Assembly (NCBI GenBank): GCA_902783935.1
Contig: CACZTA010000384.1
Span: 1-5,995 of the forward strand
DNA length: 5,995 bases
Source of the DNA: an uncultured Lachnospiraceae bacterium
GTDB lineage: Bacteria > Bacillota > Clostridia > Lachnospirales > Lachnospiraceae
Reading direction: 5' to 3'
The stretch's first letter is position 1, and each line of letters starts with the position of its first letter. This document shows, one piece after another, positions 1 through 5,995 of this stretch. The position numbers and the translations under genes were made by a program. Under the pieces are notes generated by a model, which was not told the origin of the DNA, made no database searches, and worked only from the letters and a program-made list of their open reading frames with translations.

Positions 1-717
1 GAAGGGAAGGCGACGCTCCGGTTCGTGATCAGCGATACCGGGATCGGGATGAGCGAGGATTATCTGCCGCATATTTATGATTCGTTCAGCCAGGAGGATT
101 CCTCCACGACGAGCAGATTCGGCAGTACAGGGCTCGGCATGCCGATTACAAAGAGCCTCGTAGAGCTCATGAACGGGCATATTGAAGTGGAGAGCGAAAA
201 GGGTGCGGGTACGACGTTCACTGTCACGGTCACGCTGACGGAGTCGGACCGGCAGGATGAAAATCCCGCAGTTCCGCACCTGAAGGATATCGGGCCGCGC
301 GAATTGAGCGCGCCTGTACCCGAAACAGCGGACCTGAGGGGGCGGCGGATCCTCCTTGCGGAGGATATGGCCGTCAATGCGGAGATCATGATGATGGTGC
401 TGGGCATGCGGGAGATGGAAGCGGATCTCGCCGAAAACGGGCGGATCGCCGTCGACATGTTCGCCTCGCATCCGGCCTGGTATTATGACGCGGTCCTCAT
501 GGATATGCGCATGCCCGAGATGGACGGCCTCGAAGCGTCGCGCCGCATCCGGGGCATGGACCGCGAGGATGCGAAGGCGGTGCCGATCATCGCGCTCACG
601 GCCAATGCATTTGATGAAGACGTACAGCGGAGCATGCAGGCCGGGCTCAACGCCCACCTCAGCAAGCCTGTGGAGCCGGAAACGCTGTTCGGGACGCTGG
701 AGAGACTGGTGAAATGA
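1..717 (+). CDS. Hybrid sensor histidine kinase, C-terminal part (ATPase domain plus receiver); 5' end outside window
   Basis: Partial gene, open from base 1 and ending at TGA 715-717, with 238 residues visible. The first 80 or so residues are the end of a HATPase_c domain: the G1 box DTGIGM (12-17), an F-box-like DSFSQED (27-33) and the G2 box GSTGLGM (41-47). A linker of about 35 residues leads to a response-regulator receiver domain (about 116-238). This shows the acidic pair E121-D122, the phospho-acceptor Asp168 in LMDMRMPEMDG (codon 502-504), the switch Thr200 in ALTANAF and the conserved Lys222 in SKPVE. Family knowledge: the kinase autophosphorylates on a His upstream of this window and passes the phosphate to its own receiver. 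All receiver catalytic residues are present, so it should be functional. No Hpt or output domain follows, so a separate partner is probably needed. The sensed signal cannot be told because the sensor part is missing. A strong terminator directly after the stop makes it transcriptionally separate from the sugar operon. Confidence 0.92.
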   Translation, partial: EGKATLRFVISDTGIGMSEDYLPHIYDSFSQEDSSTTSRFGSTGLGMPITKSLVELMNGHIEVESEKGAGTTFTVTVTLTESDRQDENPAVPHLKDIGPRELSAPVPETADLRGRRILLAEDMAVNAEIMMMVLGMREMEADLAENGRIAVDMFASHPAWYYDAVLMDMRMPEMDGLEASRRIRGMDREDAKAVPIIALTANAFDEDVQRSMQAGLNAHLSKPVEPETLFGTLERLVK

Positions 718-762
718 AAAGTTTCCGGGGAACCTTGAAGAGGAATCCCCGGAAGCTTTTTT
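718..762 (+). terminator. Intrinsic terminator of the kinase gene
   Basis: A 14-bp stem pairs 718-731 with 746-759, with one G-T wobble at 722/755 and a GC-rich core (CCGGGGA/TCCCCGG). It is followed by a T run at 757-762 that partly belongs to the stem. The 14-base loop could extend with CCT/AGG pairing (733-735 with 741-743). The stem begins right after the TGA stop. This is a textbook Rho-independent terminator on the + strand. Confidence 0.92.
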
Positions 763-835
763 GTGTAGTTTGTATAAAAATGGAAAAGGGACTTTGGGAA
801 AACCAACGAAAATGCGCGTGTTTGCCCGTGATATA

Positions 836-864
836 TTGACGGATTGAGGATTTCGCAATATTAT
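836..864 (+). promoter_or_regulatory. Sigma-A-type promoter for chvE and the sugar transporter operon
   Basis: TTGACG (836-841) and TATTAT (859-864) are separated by exactly 17 bases, each differing by one base from the consensus -35 and -10 boxes. Transcription would start near 870-872, giving a leader of about 60 bases before chvE. The upstream part of this gap (763-835) shows nothing I can name: no second convincing promoter and no clear CcpA-type operator. Promoter function is inferred from sequence only. Confidence 0.78.
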
Positions 865-874
865 TAAATTGTTT

Positions 875-907
875 TTATAAAAGGCATTCATAAAACCCCT
901 TTTATAA
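875..907 (+). repeat. Perfect 10-bp inverted repeat in the chvE leader; possible operator or 5' mRNA hairpin
   Basis: TTATAAAAGG (875-884) and CCTTTTATAA (898-907) are exact reverse complements separated by 13 bases. The repeat starts about 10 bases after the -10 box, at or just after the predicted transcript start, and ends 13 bases before the Shine-Dalgarno site. It could bind a repressor as DNA or fold at the very 5' end of the mRNA. A T-run after the right arm is missing, so it is not an intrinsic terminator. The motif AACCCC also occurs twice, 12 bases apart (894-899 and 906-911). The repeat itself is certain; its role is inference. Confidence 0.6.
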
Positions 908-920
908 CCCCAGAGAATTA

Positions 921-926
921 AGGAGG
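921..926 (+). promoter_or_regulatory. Ribosome binding site of chvE (AGGAGG)
   Basis: A perfect AGGAGG lies 4 bases before ATG 931 and 7 bases before ATG 934. The longer spacing is nearer the usual optimum, so ATG 934 is preferred. The choice adds or removes only one Met. Confidence 0.85.
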
Positions 927-933
927 AAAGATG

Positions 934-1989
934 ATGAAGGCAAAGAAATTATTATCACTGGCGCTGTGCGGAGCACTGGCAGCTTCTATGGCTGTCCCGG
1001 CATTTGCTGACGGACAGAAGGTCGGCGTGTCCATGCCGACAAAGGATCTCCAGAGATGGAACCAGGACGGCGACAACATGCAGAAGGAACTGGAAGCAGC
1101 CGGCTTCGAAGTTGACCTGCAGTATGCTTCCAACGACGTTCAGACGCAGCTCTCCCAGATCGAAAACATGATCTCCCAGGGTGCGGATGTTCTCGTTATT
1201 ACCGCAATCGAAGGCAATTCCCTCGGCAGCGTTCTCGACATGGCAAAGGAATATGAGATCCCGGTTATCGCTTATGATCGTCTGATCATGGATTCTGATG
1301 CAGTTTCTTATTATGCAACATTCGACAACTACATGGTCGGTACCGTCCAGGGGACATACATCAAGGATACGCTGGATCTGGACAATGCTGACGGCCCGTT
1401 CAATCTGGAAGTTACAGCAGGTGACCCGGGCGACAACAACGCGAGATTCTTCTATCAGGGCGCGATCGATGTCCTGCAGCCGTACATTGACGAAGGCAAG
1501 CTTGTCATTCCGTCCGGCCAGATCGATTTTGATGCAGTCGCTACTCCGGCATGGGCAACAGAGACAGCACAGAACAGAGCAGAGAATATCCTTTCCTCCA
1601 ACTATGCTGACGGCGAAAATGTTGACGTATGGCTCTGCTCCAACGACTCTACCTCTCTCGGCGTCACAAAGGCTCTGGAAGCAAACTACACAGGCGAATA
1701 TCCGATCATCACAGGCCAGGACTGCGACATTGAGAATACAAAGAACATGATCGCAGGCAAGCAGTCCATGTCCGTCTTCAAGGATACCCGTACTCTGGCA
1801 TCCCAGGTTGTCAAGATGGTCGGCCAGATCCTCAACGGCGAAGAAGTCGATGTCAACGACACCGAAACTTATGACAACGGCACAGGCATCATTCCGTCTT
1901 ACCTCTGCGAGCCGGTCTTCGCTGATGCGAATAACTACAAAGAACTGCTTATTGACTCCGGTTATTACACAGAAGATCAGCTGAAATAA
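934..1989 (+). CDS. chvE: ChvE-type multiple-monosaccharide ABC transporter substrate-binding protein
   Basis: This 351-residue exported protein captures sugars for the ABC importer encoded downstream. The N-terminus has a basic start (KAKK), a hydrophobic stretch of about 18 residues and a signal peptidase I site at AFA-DG (25/26). There is no lipobox: Cys12 is preceded by Leu, not Gly, Ala or Ser. The mature part is a two-lobed type I periplasmic-binding-protein fold. Against Agrobacterium ChvE as I recall it, matching stretches include PTK...RW (35-42), QLSQIENMI (72-80), AYDRLI with SYYATFDN (113-132), GDNNARFFY (166-174), GQDCD (261-265), FKDTR (282-286) and a closing YKELLIDSGYYTEDQLK-like tail. 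The family binds aldoses such as xylose, arabinose, glucose or galactose; the exact sugar cannot be read here. AAC predominates over AAT for Asn, fitting high expression. It is the first gene after the promoter and is followed by its own terminator. ATG 931 is the alternative start. Confidence 0.95.
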   Translation: MKAKKLLSLALCGALAASMAVPAFADGQKVGVSMPTKDLQRWNQDGDNMQKELEAAGFEVDLQYASNDVQTQLSQIENMISQGADVLVITAIEGNSLGSVLDMAKEYEIPVIAYDRLIMDSDAVSYYATFDNYMVGTVQGTYIKDTLDLDNADGPFNLEVTAGDPGDNNARFFYQGAIDVLQPYIDEGKLVIPSGQIDFDAVATPAWATETAQNRAENILSSNYADGENVDVWLCSNDSTSLGVTKALEANYTGEYPIITGQDCDIENTKNMIAGKQSMSVFKDTRTLASQVVKMVGQILNGEEVDVNDTETYDNGTGIIPSYLCEPVFADANNYKELLIDSGYYTEDQLK

Positions 1990-2040
1990 TTCTGATCGGG
2001 AACCGGGGAAAATACATCAGGTCTTCAGAAACAAATGCTG

Positions 2041-2070
2041 CAGGCGGGCGGTTGCGCCCGCCTGTTTTTT
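2041..2070 (+). terminator. Intrinsic terminator between chvE and mmsA (leaky attenuator)
   Basis: A perfect 10-bp GC-rich stem, CAGGCGGGCG (2041-2050) with CGCCCGCCTG (2055-2064), has a GTTG tetraloop and is followed by six T (2065-2070). No promoter with both boxes is visible between it and mmsA, so mmsA and the permeases probably depend on readthrough. That would give more binding protein than transporter, a common arrangement in sugar importer operons. The remaining gap (1990-2115) holds only this hairpin, a weaker outer repeat and the mmsA ribosome binding site. Confidence 0.93.
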
Positions 2071-2100
2071 GAAGAAGTCTCCAATTGTTTTTTGCAGCAT

Positions 2101-2108
2101 AGGGAGGG
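2101..2108 (+). promoter_or_regulatory. Ribosome binding site that fixes the TTG start of mmsA
   Basis: AGGGAGGG lies 7 bases before TTG 2116. The in-frame ATG at 2035 lies upstream of the terminator hairpin and has no such site, and ATG 2137 is about 28 bases away. TTG 2116 is therefore the supported start. Confidence 0.85.
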
Positions 2109-2115
2109 AGTTATT

Positions 2116-3657
2116 TTGGCAAATATTCTGCTGGAAATGAAAAATATCACCAAAACTTTCCCTGGTGTCAAAGCTCTTGATAATGTCAACCTTCAGGTGG
2201 AGGAAGGCGAAATACACGCGCTTGTCGGAGAAAACGGCGCGGGCAAGTCCACCCTGATGAATGTCTTGTCCGGAATTTATCCGTACGGTACGTATGAGGG
2301 CGACATTATTTATAATGGTGAAGTCTGCCAGTTCCGTAAAATCAGGGACAGTGAGGCAAAAGGAATCGTCATTATTCATCAGGAGCTCGCCCTGATACCG
2401 GAGATGTCGATCGGTGAAAACATGTATCTCGGAAATGAGCGCGGGGCGAAAGCCGCCATCGACTGGAACACGACTTACGAAGAAGCCGATAAATACCTCA
2501 AGATGGTGGGGCTGACGGAATCTTCAAAGGTGCTGATCAAGGAGATCGGGACCGGCAAGCAGCAGCTTGTCGAGATCGCGAAGGCACTGGCGAAGCAGGC
2601 GAAACTGCTGATTCTGGACGAACCCACATCGTCTCTGAACGAAGAAGATTCCCGGGCGCTCCTGGACCTGATGCTCGGCTTTAAGAAGCAGGGCATGACG
2701 ATGATCATTATCACGCATAAGCTCAATGAGGTCTCTTATGTGGCGGATAAGATCACGGTCGTCCGCGACGGATCCACCATCGAGACAATTGACAATGCAA
2801 ATCACGATATTGACGAAGACCGCATCATCCGCGGTATGGTCGGCCGTGAGATCACCAACCGTTTCCCGAAGAGAGAAAATGTACAGGTCGGAGAGATCAA
2901 CATGGAAGTTTCCGACTGGACTGTCCGCCATCCTCTGTATCCGGAGCGCACGGTTGTCAACAATGTGTCGCTTTATGTCAGAAAAGGCGAAGTCGTCGGT
3001 ATTTACGGCCTGATGGGCGCCGGACGTACAGAGCTGGCCATGAGCATTTTCGGACAGTCCTACGGGACGCTGGTATCCGGAACGCTTAAGCTGGACGGTC
3101 AGCCGGTCAGACTGAAGAAAACACCGACGGATGCGATTAAGCATAAAATCGCCTACGTGACCGAGGACCGCAAAGGCAACGGTCTCGTGCTGAGCCAGTC
3201 GATCAAGATCAACACATCGCTTGCAAACCTCGATGCACTGGCGTCCGGTACGATCATAGATAAGGATAAAGAGTACCAGGTCGCCGAAGAATACAGGGAC
3301 AAGCTGAAAATCAAGACCCCGTCGGTCGAGCAGCTGGTCGGGAACCTGTCCGGCGGCAACCAGCAGAAGGTGCTGCTCGCGAGATGGATGTTTGCGGAAC
3401 CGGATATCCTGATTCTGGATGAACCGACGAGAGGTATCGACGTCGGCGCGAAGTATGAGATCTACTGCATTATCAATGATCTGGCAGCTGCGGGCAAATC
3501 CGTGATCATGATCTCTTCGGAGCTGCCCGAGGTACTGGCGATGAGCGACCGTATCTATATCATGAACGCATCCAGGATTGTAGGAGAAATGAAAGCTTCC
3601 GAGGCGACTCAGGAGAACATCATGGCCGCGATCCTTAAGTCGGGAAGGGGGGATTGA
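2116..3657 (+). CDS. mmsA: Multiple-monosaccharide ABC transporter ATPase, two fused nucleotide-binding domains (MmsA/GguA/XylG family)
   Basis: This 513-residue cytoplasmic protein powers sugar import. It carries two ABC domains in one chain, the usual size for this family. Domain 1: Walker [10 protein letters not shown] (38-46), Q-loop Gln89 in HQEL, a signature region reading IGTGKQQ (144-150) in place of LSGGQ, Walker B ILDEP with Asp168-Glu169, and H-loop His201 in THKL. Domain 2: Walker A-like GLMGAGRT (298-305) with Arg in place of the Lys, Q-loop region TEDRK (around 349-353), canonical signature LSGGNQQK (411-418), Walker [10 protein letters not shown] (Asp435-Glu436), and Ser where the H-loop His would be (ISSEL, around 466-470). 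One site is thus canonical in its Walker A and B and the other degenerate, as is common in RbsA, MglA and XylG relatives. It starts at TTG with a good ribosome site. A longer reading from ATG 2035 would run through the terminator and is rejected. The stop lies 2 bases before the next gene. The symbol follows transporter naming, not methylmalonate-semialdehyde dehydrogenase. Confidence 0.95.
   Translation: MANILLEMKNITKTFPGVKALDNVNLQVEEGEIHALVGENGAGKSTLMNVLSGIYPYGTYEGDIIYNGEVCQFRKIRDSEAKGIVIIHQELALIPEMSIGENMYLGNERGAKAAIDWNTTYEEADKYLKMVGLTESSKVLIKEIGTGKQQLVEIAKALAKQAKLLILDEPTSSLNEEDSRALLDLMLGFKKQGMTMIIITHKLNEVSYVADKITVVRDGSTIETIDNANHDIDEDRIIRGMVGREITNRFPKRENVQVGEINMEVSDWTVRHPLYPERTVVNNVSLYVRKGEVVGIYGLMGAGRTELAMSIFGQSYGTLVSGTLKLDGQPVRLKKTPTDAIKHKIAYVTEDRKGNGLVLSQSIKINTSLANLDALASGTIIDKDKEYQVAEEYRDKLKIKTPSVEQLVGNLSGGNQQKVLLARWMFAEPDILILDEPTRGIDVGAKYEIYCIINDLAAAGKSVIMISSELPEVLAMSDRIYIMNASRIVGEMKASEATQENIMAAILKSGRGD
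3645..3653 (+). promoter_or_regulatory. Ribosome binding site of the first permease, inside the end of mmsA
   Basis: A purine run, AAGGGGGGA, lies inside the last mmsA codons and ends 6 bases before ATG 3660. An in-frame TTG at 3654 directly abuts the run and is too close to be used. The position implies translational coupling with mmsA. Confidence 0.75.
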
Positions 3658-3659
3658 CC

Positions 3660-4829
3660 ATGAAATCAGGCGGAGCTCTTTCATATGTCAAAAAGAATAC
3701 GATGGTTATTGCGCTTGTTGCGGTCGTCATCTTTTTCTACTTTACGACCCATGGGAAGATTCTGTATGCACAGAATATCAATAACCTGATTTCCCAGAAC
3801 GGCTACGTGTTCATGCTGGCCACAGGAATGCTGCTCTGCATCCTGACCGGCGGGAATATCGACCTTGCCGTCGGTTCGGTTGTCTGCTTCACCGGCGGAA
3901 TCGGCGCTGTCATGATGGCGTCGGGAGCACCTGCGTTTGCTGCGGCGCTTGTCATGCTGGCGGTCGGCCTCGCGATCGGTATGTTCCAGGGCTTCTGGAT
4001 TGCGTGGATTTCCGTCCCGCCGTTTATTGCGACGCTGGCGGGTATGTACGCATTCCGAGGGTTCGCAAATGTGGTGCTCGGCGGCTATGCGGTCGGCATC
4101 AATAACGAGAAGTTTCTCAACGTTTTCGGAGGCGGTGCCAAGTGCTATATTCCGGATTTCCTGAACGGCGGTTCGATCAACCTGCTCTGCATGGCGGTCG
4201 GTATTATCGGCGCAGCCATTTACATTATCCTGACGGTCCGCGGCATTGCGATCCGCAAAAAGAGAAAGATCGGGTCGGATAATGTGGCCATGGAGCTTGT
4301 CAGAATGGTCATTATCAGTGCGCTGATTCTCTGGATTGCCTATAAACTGTCTCAGTATAAGGGCATTCCGAGCGTTCTCGTCTGGATCGCGCTCGTGCTT
4401 CTCATTTACGGCTATATTACAAGGAAGACCGCGATCGGCCGTTATTTCTACGCGGTCGGCGGAAATGAAAAAGCAACCAGGCTGTCGGGCGTCAATACAA
4501 AGCTGGTGTATTTTGTGGCCTATGCGAATATGGGCCTTCTCGCAGGACTGGCAGGTATCCTGACGGTGGCGAGAGCCGGTTCGGCACAGCCGACATACGG
4601 GCAGGGCTACGAGATGGACGCTATTGCTTCCTGTTTCATTGGCGGCGCGTCCGCATACGGCGGTGTCGGCAAGGTCACTGGTGTCATTATCGGTGCGACG
4701 CTGATGGGCGTCATCAACCAGGGCATGAGTATCATGGGTATCTCGGCCAACTATCAGAGGGCGGTCAAGGGGCTTGTTCTTCTGATAGCCGTCCTGGTCG
4801 ATGTTCTGTCCAAGAAAGGAAACCGGTAA
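3660..4829 (+). CDS. mmsB: Multiple-monosaccharide ABC transporter permease, first copy (MmsB/GguB/XylH family, BPD_transp_2)
   Basis: This 389-residue integral membrane protein forms at least half of the sugar channel. Hydrophobic segments visible by eye include about 14-30, 46-62, 68-88, 91-116, 174-194, 213-230, 237-253, 284-304, 323-345 and 368-384. Family marks are GGNIDLAVGS (64-73), PPFIATLAG (120-128), the cytoplasmic stretch GRYFYAVGGNEKATRLSGVN (260-279) expected to contact the ATPase, the helix AGLAGILTVAR (295-305) and EMDAIASCFIGGASAYGG (318-335). The length matches XylH-type permeases (about 390 residues) rather than RbsC (about 320); the extra length is the loop and helix region around 140-230. 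It keeps the canonical family sequence throughout. The start overlaps the mmsA ribosome region, with 2 bases between stop and start, so the two are co-translated. Substrate cannot be assigned from the permease. A second, paralogous permease follows after 15 bases. Confidence 0.94.
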   Translation: MKSGGALSYVKKNTMVIALVAVVIFFYFTTHGKILYAQNINNLISQNGYVFMLATGMLLCILTGGNIDLAVGSVVCFTGGIGAVMMASGAPAFAAALVMLAVGLAIGMFQGFWIAWISVPPFIATLAGMYAFRGFANVVLGGYAVGINNEKFLNVFGGGAKCYIPDFLNGGSINLLCMAVGIIGAAIYIILTVRGIAIRKKRKIGSDNVAMELVRMVIISALILWIAYKLSQYKGIPSVLVWIALVLLIYGYITRKTAIGRYFYAVGGNEKATRLSGVNTKLVYFVAYANMGLLAGLAGILTVARAGSAQPTYGQGYEMDAIASCFIGGASAYGGVGKVTGVIIGATLMGVINQGMSIMGISANYQRAVKGLVLLIAVLVDVLSKKGNR

Positions 4830-4830
4830 G

Positions 4831-4838
4831 GGAGGGGG
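4831..4838 (+). promoter_or_regulatory. Ribosome binding site of the second permease (GGAGGGGG)
   Basis: GGAGGGGG lies 6 bases before ATG 4845. It directly abuts the in-frame ATG 4839, which is therefore too close to be the main start. Confidence 0.8.
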
Positions 4839-4844
4839 ATGACA

Positions 4845-5995
4845 ATGAATAAGAGTGTCTCAAAAGTATTAAAAGATAATACAATGATCATCGTCCTCGT
4901 GCTGGTTTATCTTTTCTTTACCTGGAGGACGAAAGGCGCGATGTTCATGCCGCTGAATTTCAATGCGCTGGTTACGCAGAACGCCTATGTCTTTATTCTG
5001 GCCTGCGGGATGCTGATGTGCATGCTGACCGGCGGCAATATCGATCTGTCCTGCGGTTCATTTGTCTGCTTCCTGGGAGCGGTCGGCAGTGTCATGATGA
5101 ATGTCCTGTCCGTAGGGACGATTCCCAGCATTATCCTGATGCTTCTTGTCGGTATTATCTACGGATGTGTGCTCGGTTATCTGGTTGCCTATATGAACAT
5201 TCCTCCGTGGATCGCGACACTGGCAGGATACCTGGCCTTCCGCGGAATCGGAACGGATATCCTGAGCAGCAACAGTTCGACGGGTTCTATCAGTATAAAA
5301 AGCAATGCGGCATTCCTTTCCTTTTTCTCGGGAAAGCTTTTCAGTACGAGACCGGGCAATCTCAATACGCCGTGCATGGCTGTCGGGGTTGTATTGGCGG
5401 TGATTGTCGTTCTGGTTAACTTTATTACGAGAGCGAACAAGGTCAGGAAAGGCTATGAAGCTGATTCCATGCTTACTGTTATTGTGAAATCCGCGATCGA
5501 AGCGGCAGCCATCGTGCTCATCATGTACAAGCTTGCGATGGCCGGCGGGATTCCTACCGTTCTCGTGTGGGTTGTCATCGTGGTTTTGTTTTACAGCTTC
5601 ATTACGGAGAAGACCACGATCGGGCGGCATTTCTATGTGGTAGGCGGCAACCGGGAAGCGGCGAGGCTGTCCGGCGTCAACACACGGAGAATCATGTTCG
5701 CCGCTTATCTGAACATGGCGATTGTCACGGTTATTACGACGTACGTCGTGCTTGCACGTTTCCAGGCAGCCAATTCCACTGTGGGCACAAACTACGAGAT
5801 GGACGCCATCTCCGCGTGCGTGGTCGGCGGTGTTTCCGCATACGGCGGCGCCGGCAGCATCTTCGGAATGGTCATCGGTGCTACGCTGATCGGTGTCATC
5901 AACCTGGGCATGAGCCTTATGAACATCGATGCGAACTACCAGAAGGTGGTCAAGGGCGTGGTCCTGCTCGGTGCGGTGGCATTTGATATTCTGTC
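4845..5995 (+). CDS. Second, paralogous MmsB/XylH-type sugar ABC permease; 3' end cut by window
   Basis: An open frame runs from ATG 4845 to the window edge without a stop, with 383 full codons visible. It aligns with the first permease almost without gaps, reaching the shared DxL near residue 383, so only about six or more codons are missing. A hand alignment of residues 231-383 gives 85 identical of 153 positions. Shared marks are LTGGNIDL (61-68), PPWIATLAG (120-128), GRHFYVVGGN (260-269), ARLSGVNT (273-280), EMDAISACVVGGVSAYGG (318-335) and DANYQKVVKG (362-371). Differences: LSCGS replaces LAVGS after the NID motif, and the AGLAG-type helix (291-310) is almost wholly changed, with 4 of 20 positions kept. 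It lies 15 bases after the first permease in the same operon. The likely role is partner of a heterodimeric channel. Alternatives are a second homodimeric channel sharing MmsA, or a drifting duplicate; the intact frame and conserved ATPase-contact region argue against decay. Confidence 0.93.
   Translation, partial: MNKSVSKVLKDNTMIIVLVLVYLFFTWRTKGAMFMPLNFNALVTQNAYVFILACGMLMCMLTGGNIDLSCGSFVCFLGAVGSVMMNVLSVGTIPSIILMLLVGIIYGCVLGYLVAYMNIPPWIATLAGYLAFRGIGTDILSSNSSTGSISIKSNAAFLSFFSGKLFSTRPGNLNTPCMAVGVVLAVIVVLVNFITRANKVRKGYEADSMLTVIVKSAIEAAAIVLIMYKLAMAGGIPTVLVWVVIVVLFYSFITEKTTIGRHFYVVGGNREAARLSGVNTRRIMFAAYLNMAIVTVITTYVVLARFQAANSTVGTNYEMDAISACVVGGVSAYGGAGSIFGMVIGATLIGVINLGMSLMNIDANYQKVVKGVVLLGAVAFDIL

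Noticed and set aside
75..458. 127-codon minus-strand open frame opposite the kinase
   Set aside because: It is fully covered by the kinase ATPase and receiver coding sequence, and its Ser/Arg-rich translation shows no domain.
763..835. TATAAAA-like sequence at 772-778 as an extra promoter
   Set aside because: No -35 box lies at acceptable spacing, and the 836-864 promoter is far better.
1990..2030. Short alternative pairings after chvE (TTCTGA with TCAGAA; CTGAT with ATCAG)
   Set aside because: The arms are 5-6 bases and overlap each other, there is no T tract, and such matches are expected by chance. They are not reported as an attenuator.
2524..3684. 386-codon open frame on the minus strand opposite mmsA
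   Set aside because: It lies almost wholly opposite a well-conserved ABC ATPase, its translation is rich in His, Arg and Asp without recognisable motifs, and no ribosome site or promoter context supports it. Long antisense frames are common opposite genes of this composition.
5058..5630. 190-codon minus-strand open frame opposite the second permease
   Set aside because: The translation is strongly charged and low in hydrophobic residues, as expected of a mirror of a membrane protein gene. The + strand frame shows clear permease motifs throughout.
5018..5986. Two + strand open frames (5018-5419 and 5567-5986) within the second permease
   Set aside because: They are out of frame with the permease, which stays open from 4845 to the window end with family motifs over its whole length. 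There is no sign of a frameshift.

Overview
The window carries the 3' end of a hybrid sensor histidine kinase gene, followed by a nearly complete ABC importer operon of the ChvE/MmsA/MmsB (GguAB) multiple-monosaccharide type, all on the + strand. Strong purine-rich Shine-Dalgarno sites, a TTG start and roughly balanced base composition suggest a gut or rumen type Clostridia, perhaps Lachnospiraceae. This is an inference from style only, because no marker gene is present.

Layout: positions 1-717 encode the C-terminal ATPase domain and receiver domain of the kinase, closed by a strong intrinsic terminator (718-762). The gap of about 215 bases after the kinase holds that terminator, a well-formed sigma-A-type promoter (836-864) and a perfect 10-bp inverted repeat at the presumed transcript start (875-907). 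Next come chvE (934-1989, exported sugar-binding protein), a second intrinsic terminator (2041-2070), mmsA (2116-3657, two-domain ATPase starting at TTG), a first mmsB-type permease (3660-4829) and a second, paralogous mmsB-type permease (4845 to the window end, short of its stop by perhaps half a dozen codons).

How it works together: the binding protein captures a monosaccharide outside the cell and delivers it to a membrane channel powered by the MmsA ATPase. The terminator after chvE should make binding protein more abundant than transporter, with mmsA and both permeases reached by readthrough, since no convincing promoter is visible in that gap. ChvE/GguAB-type systems usually have one permease gene (established family knowledge). 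Here there are two collinear but clearly diverged ones, which suggests a heterodimeric channel as in LsrC/LsrD or YtfT/YjfF. The kinase is separately terminated, and a link between it and the transporter is only suggested by position.

I see no mobile element, CRISPR array, tRNA or rRNA. The most unusual points are the tandem permeases, the loss of a family-typical helix sequence in the second one, the lack of a lipobox in the binding protein, and the inverted repeat in the chvE leader. This is a variant of a known transporter class, not a wholly new system.
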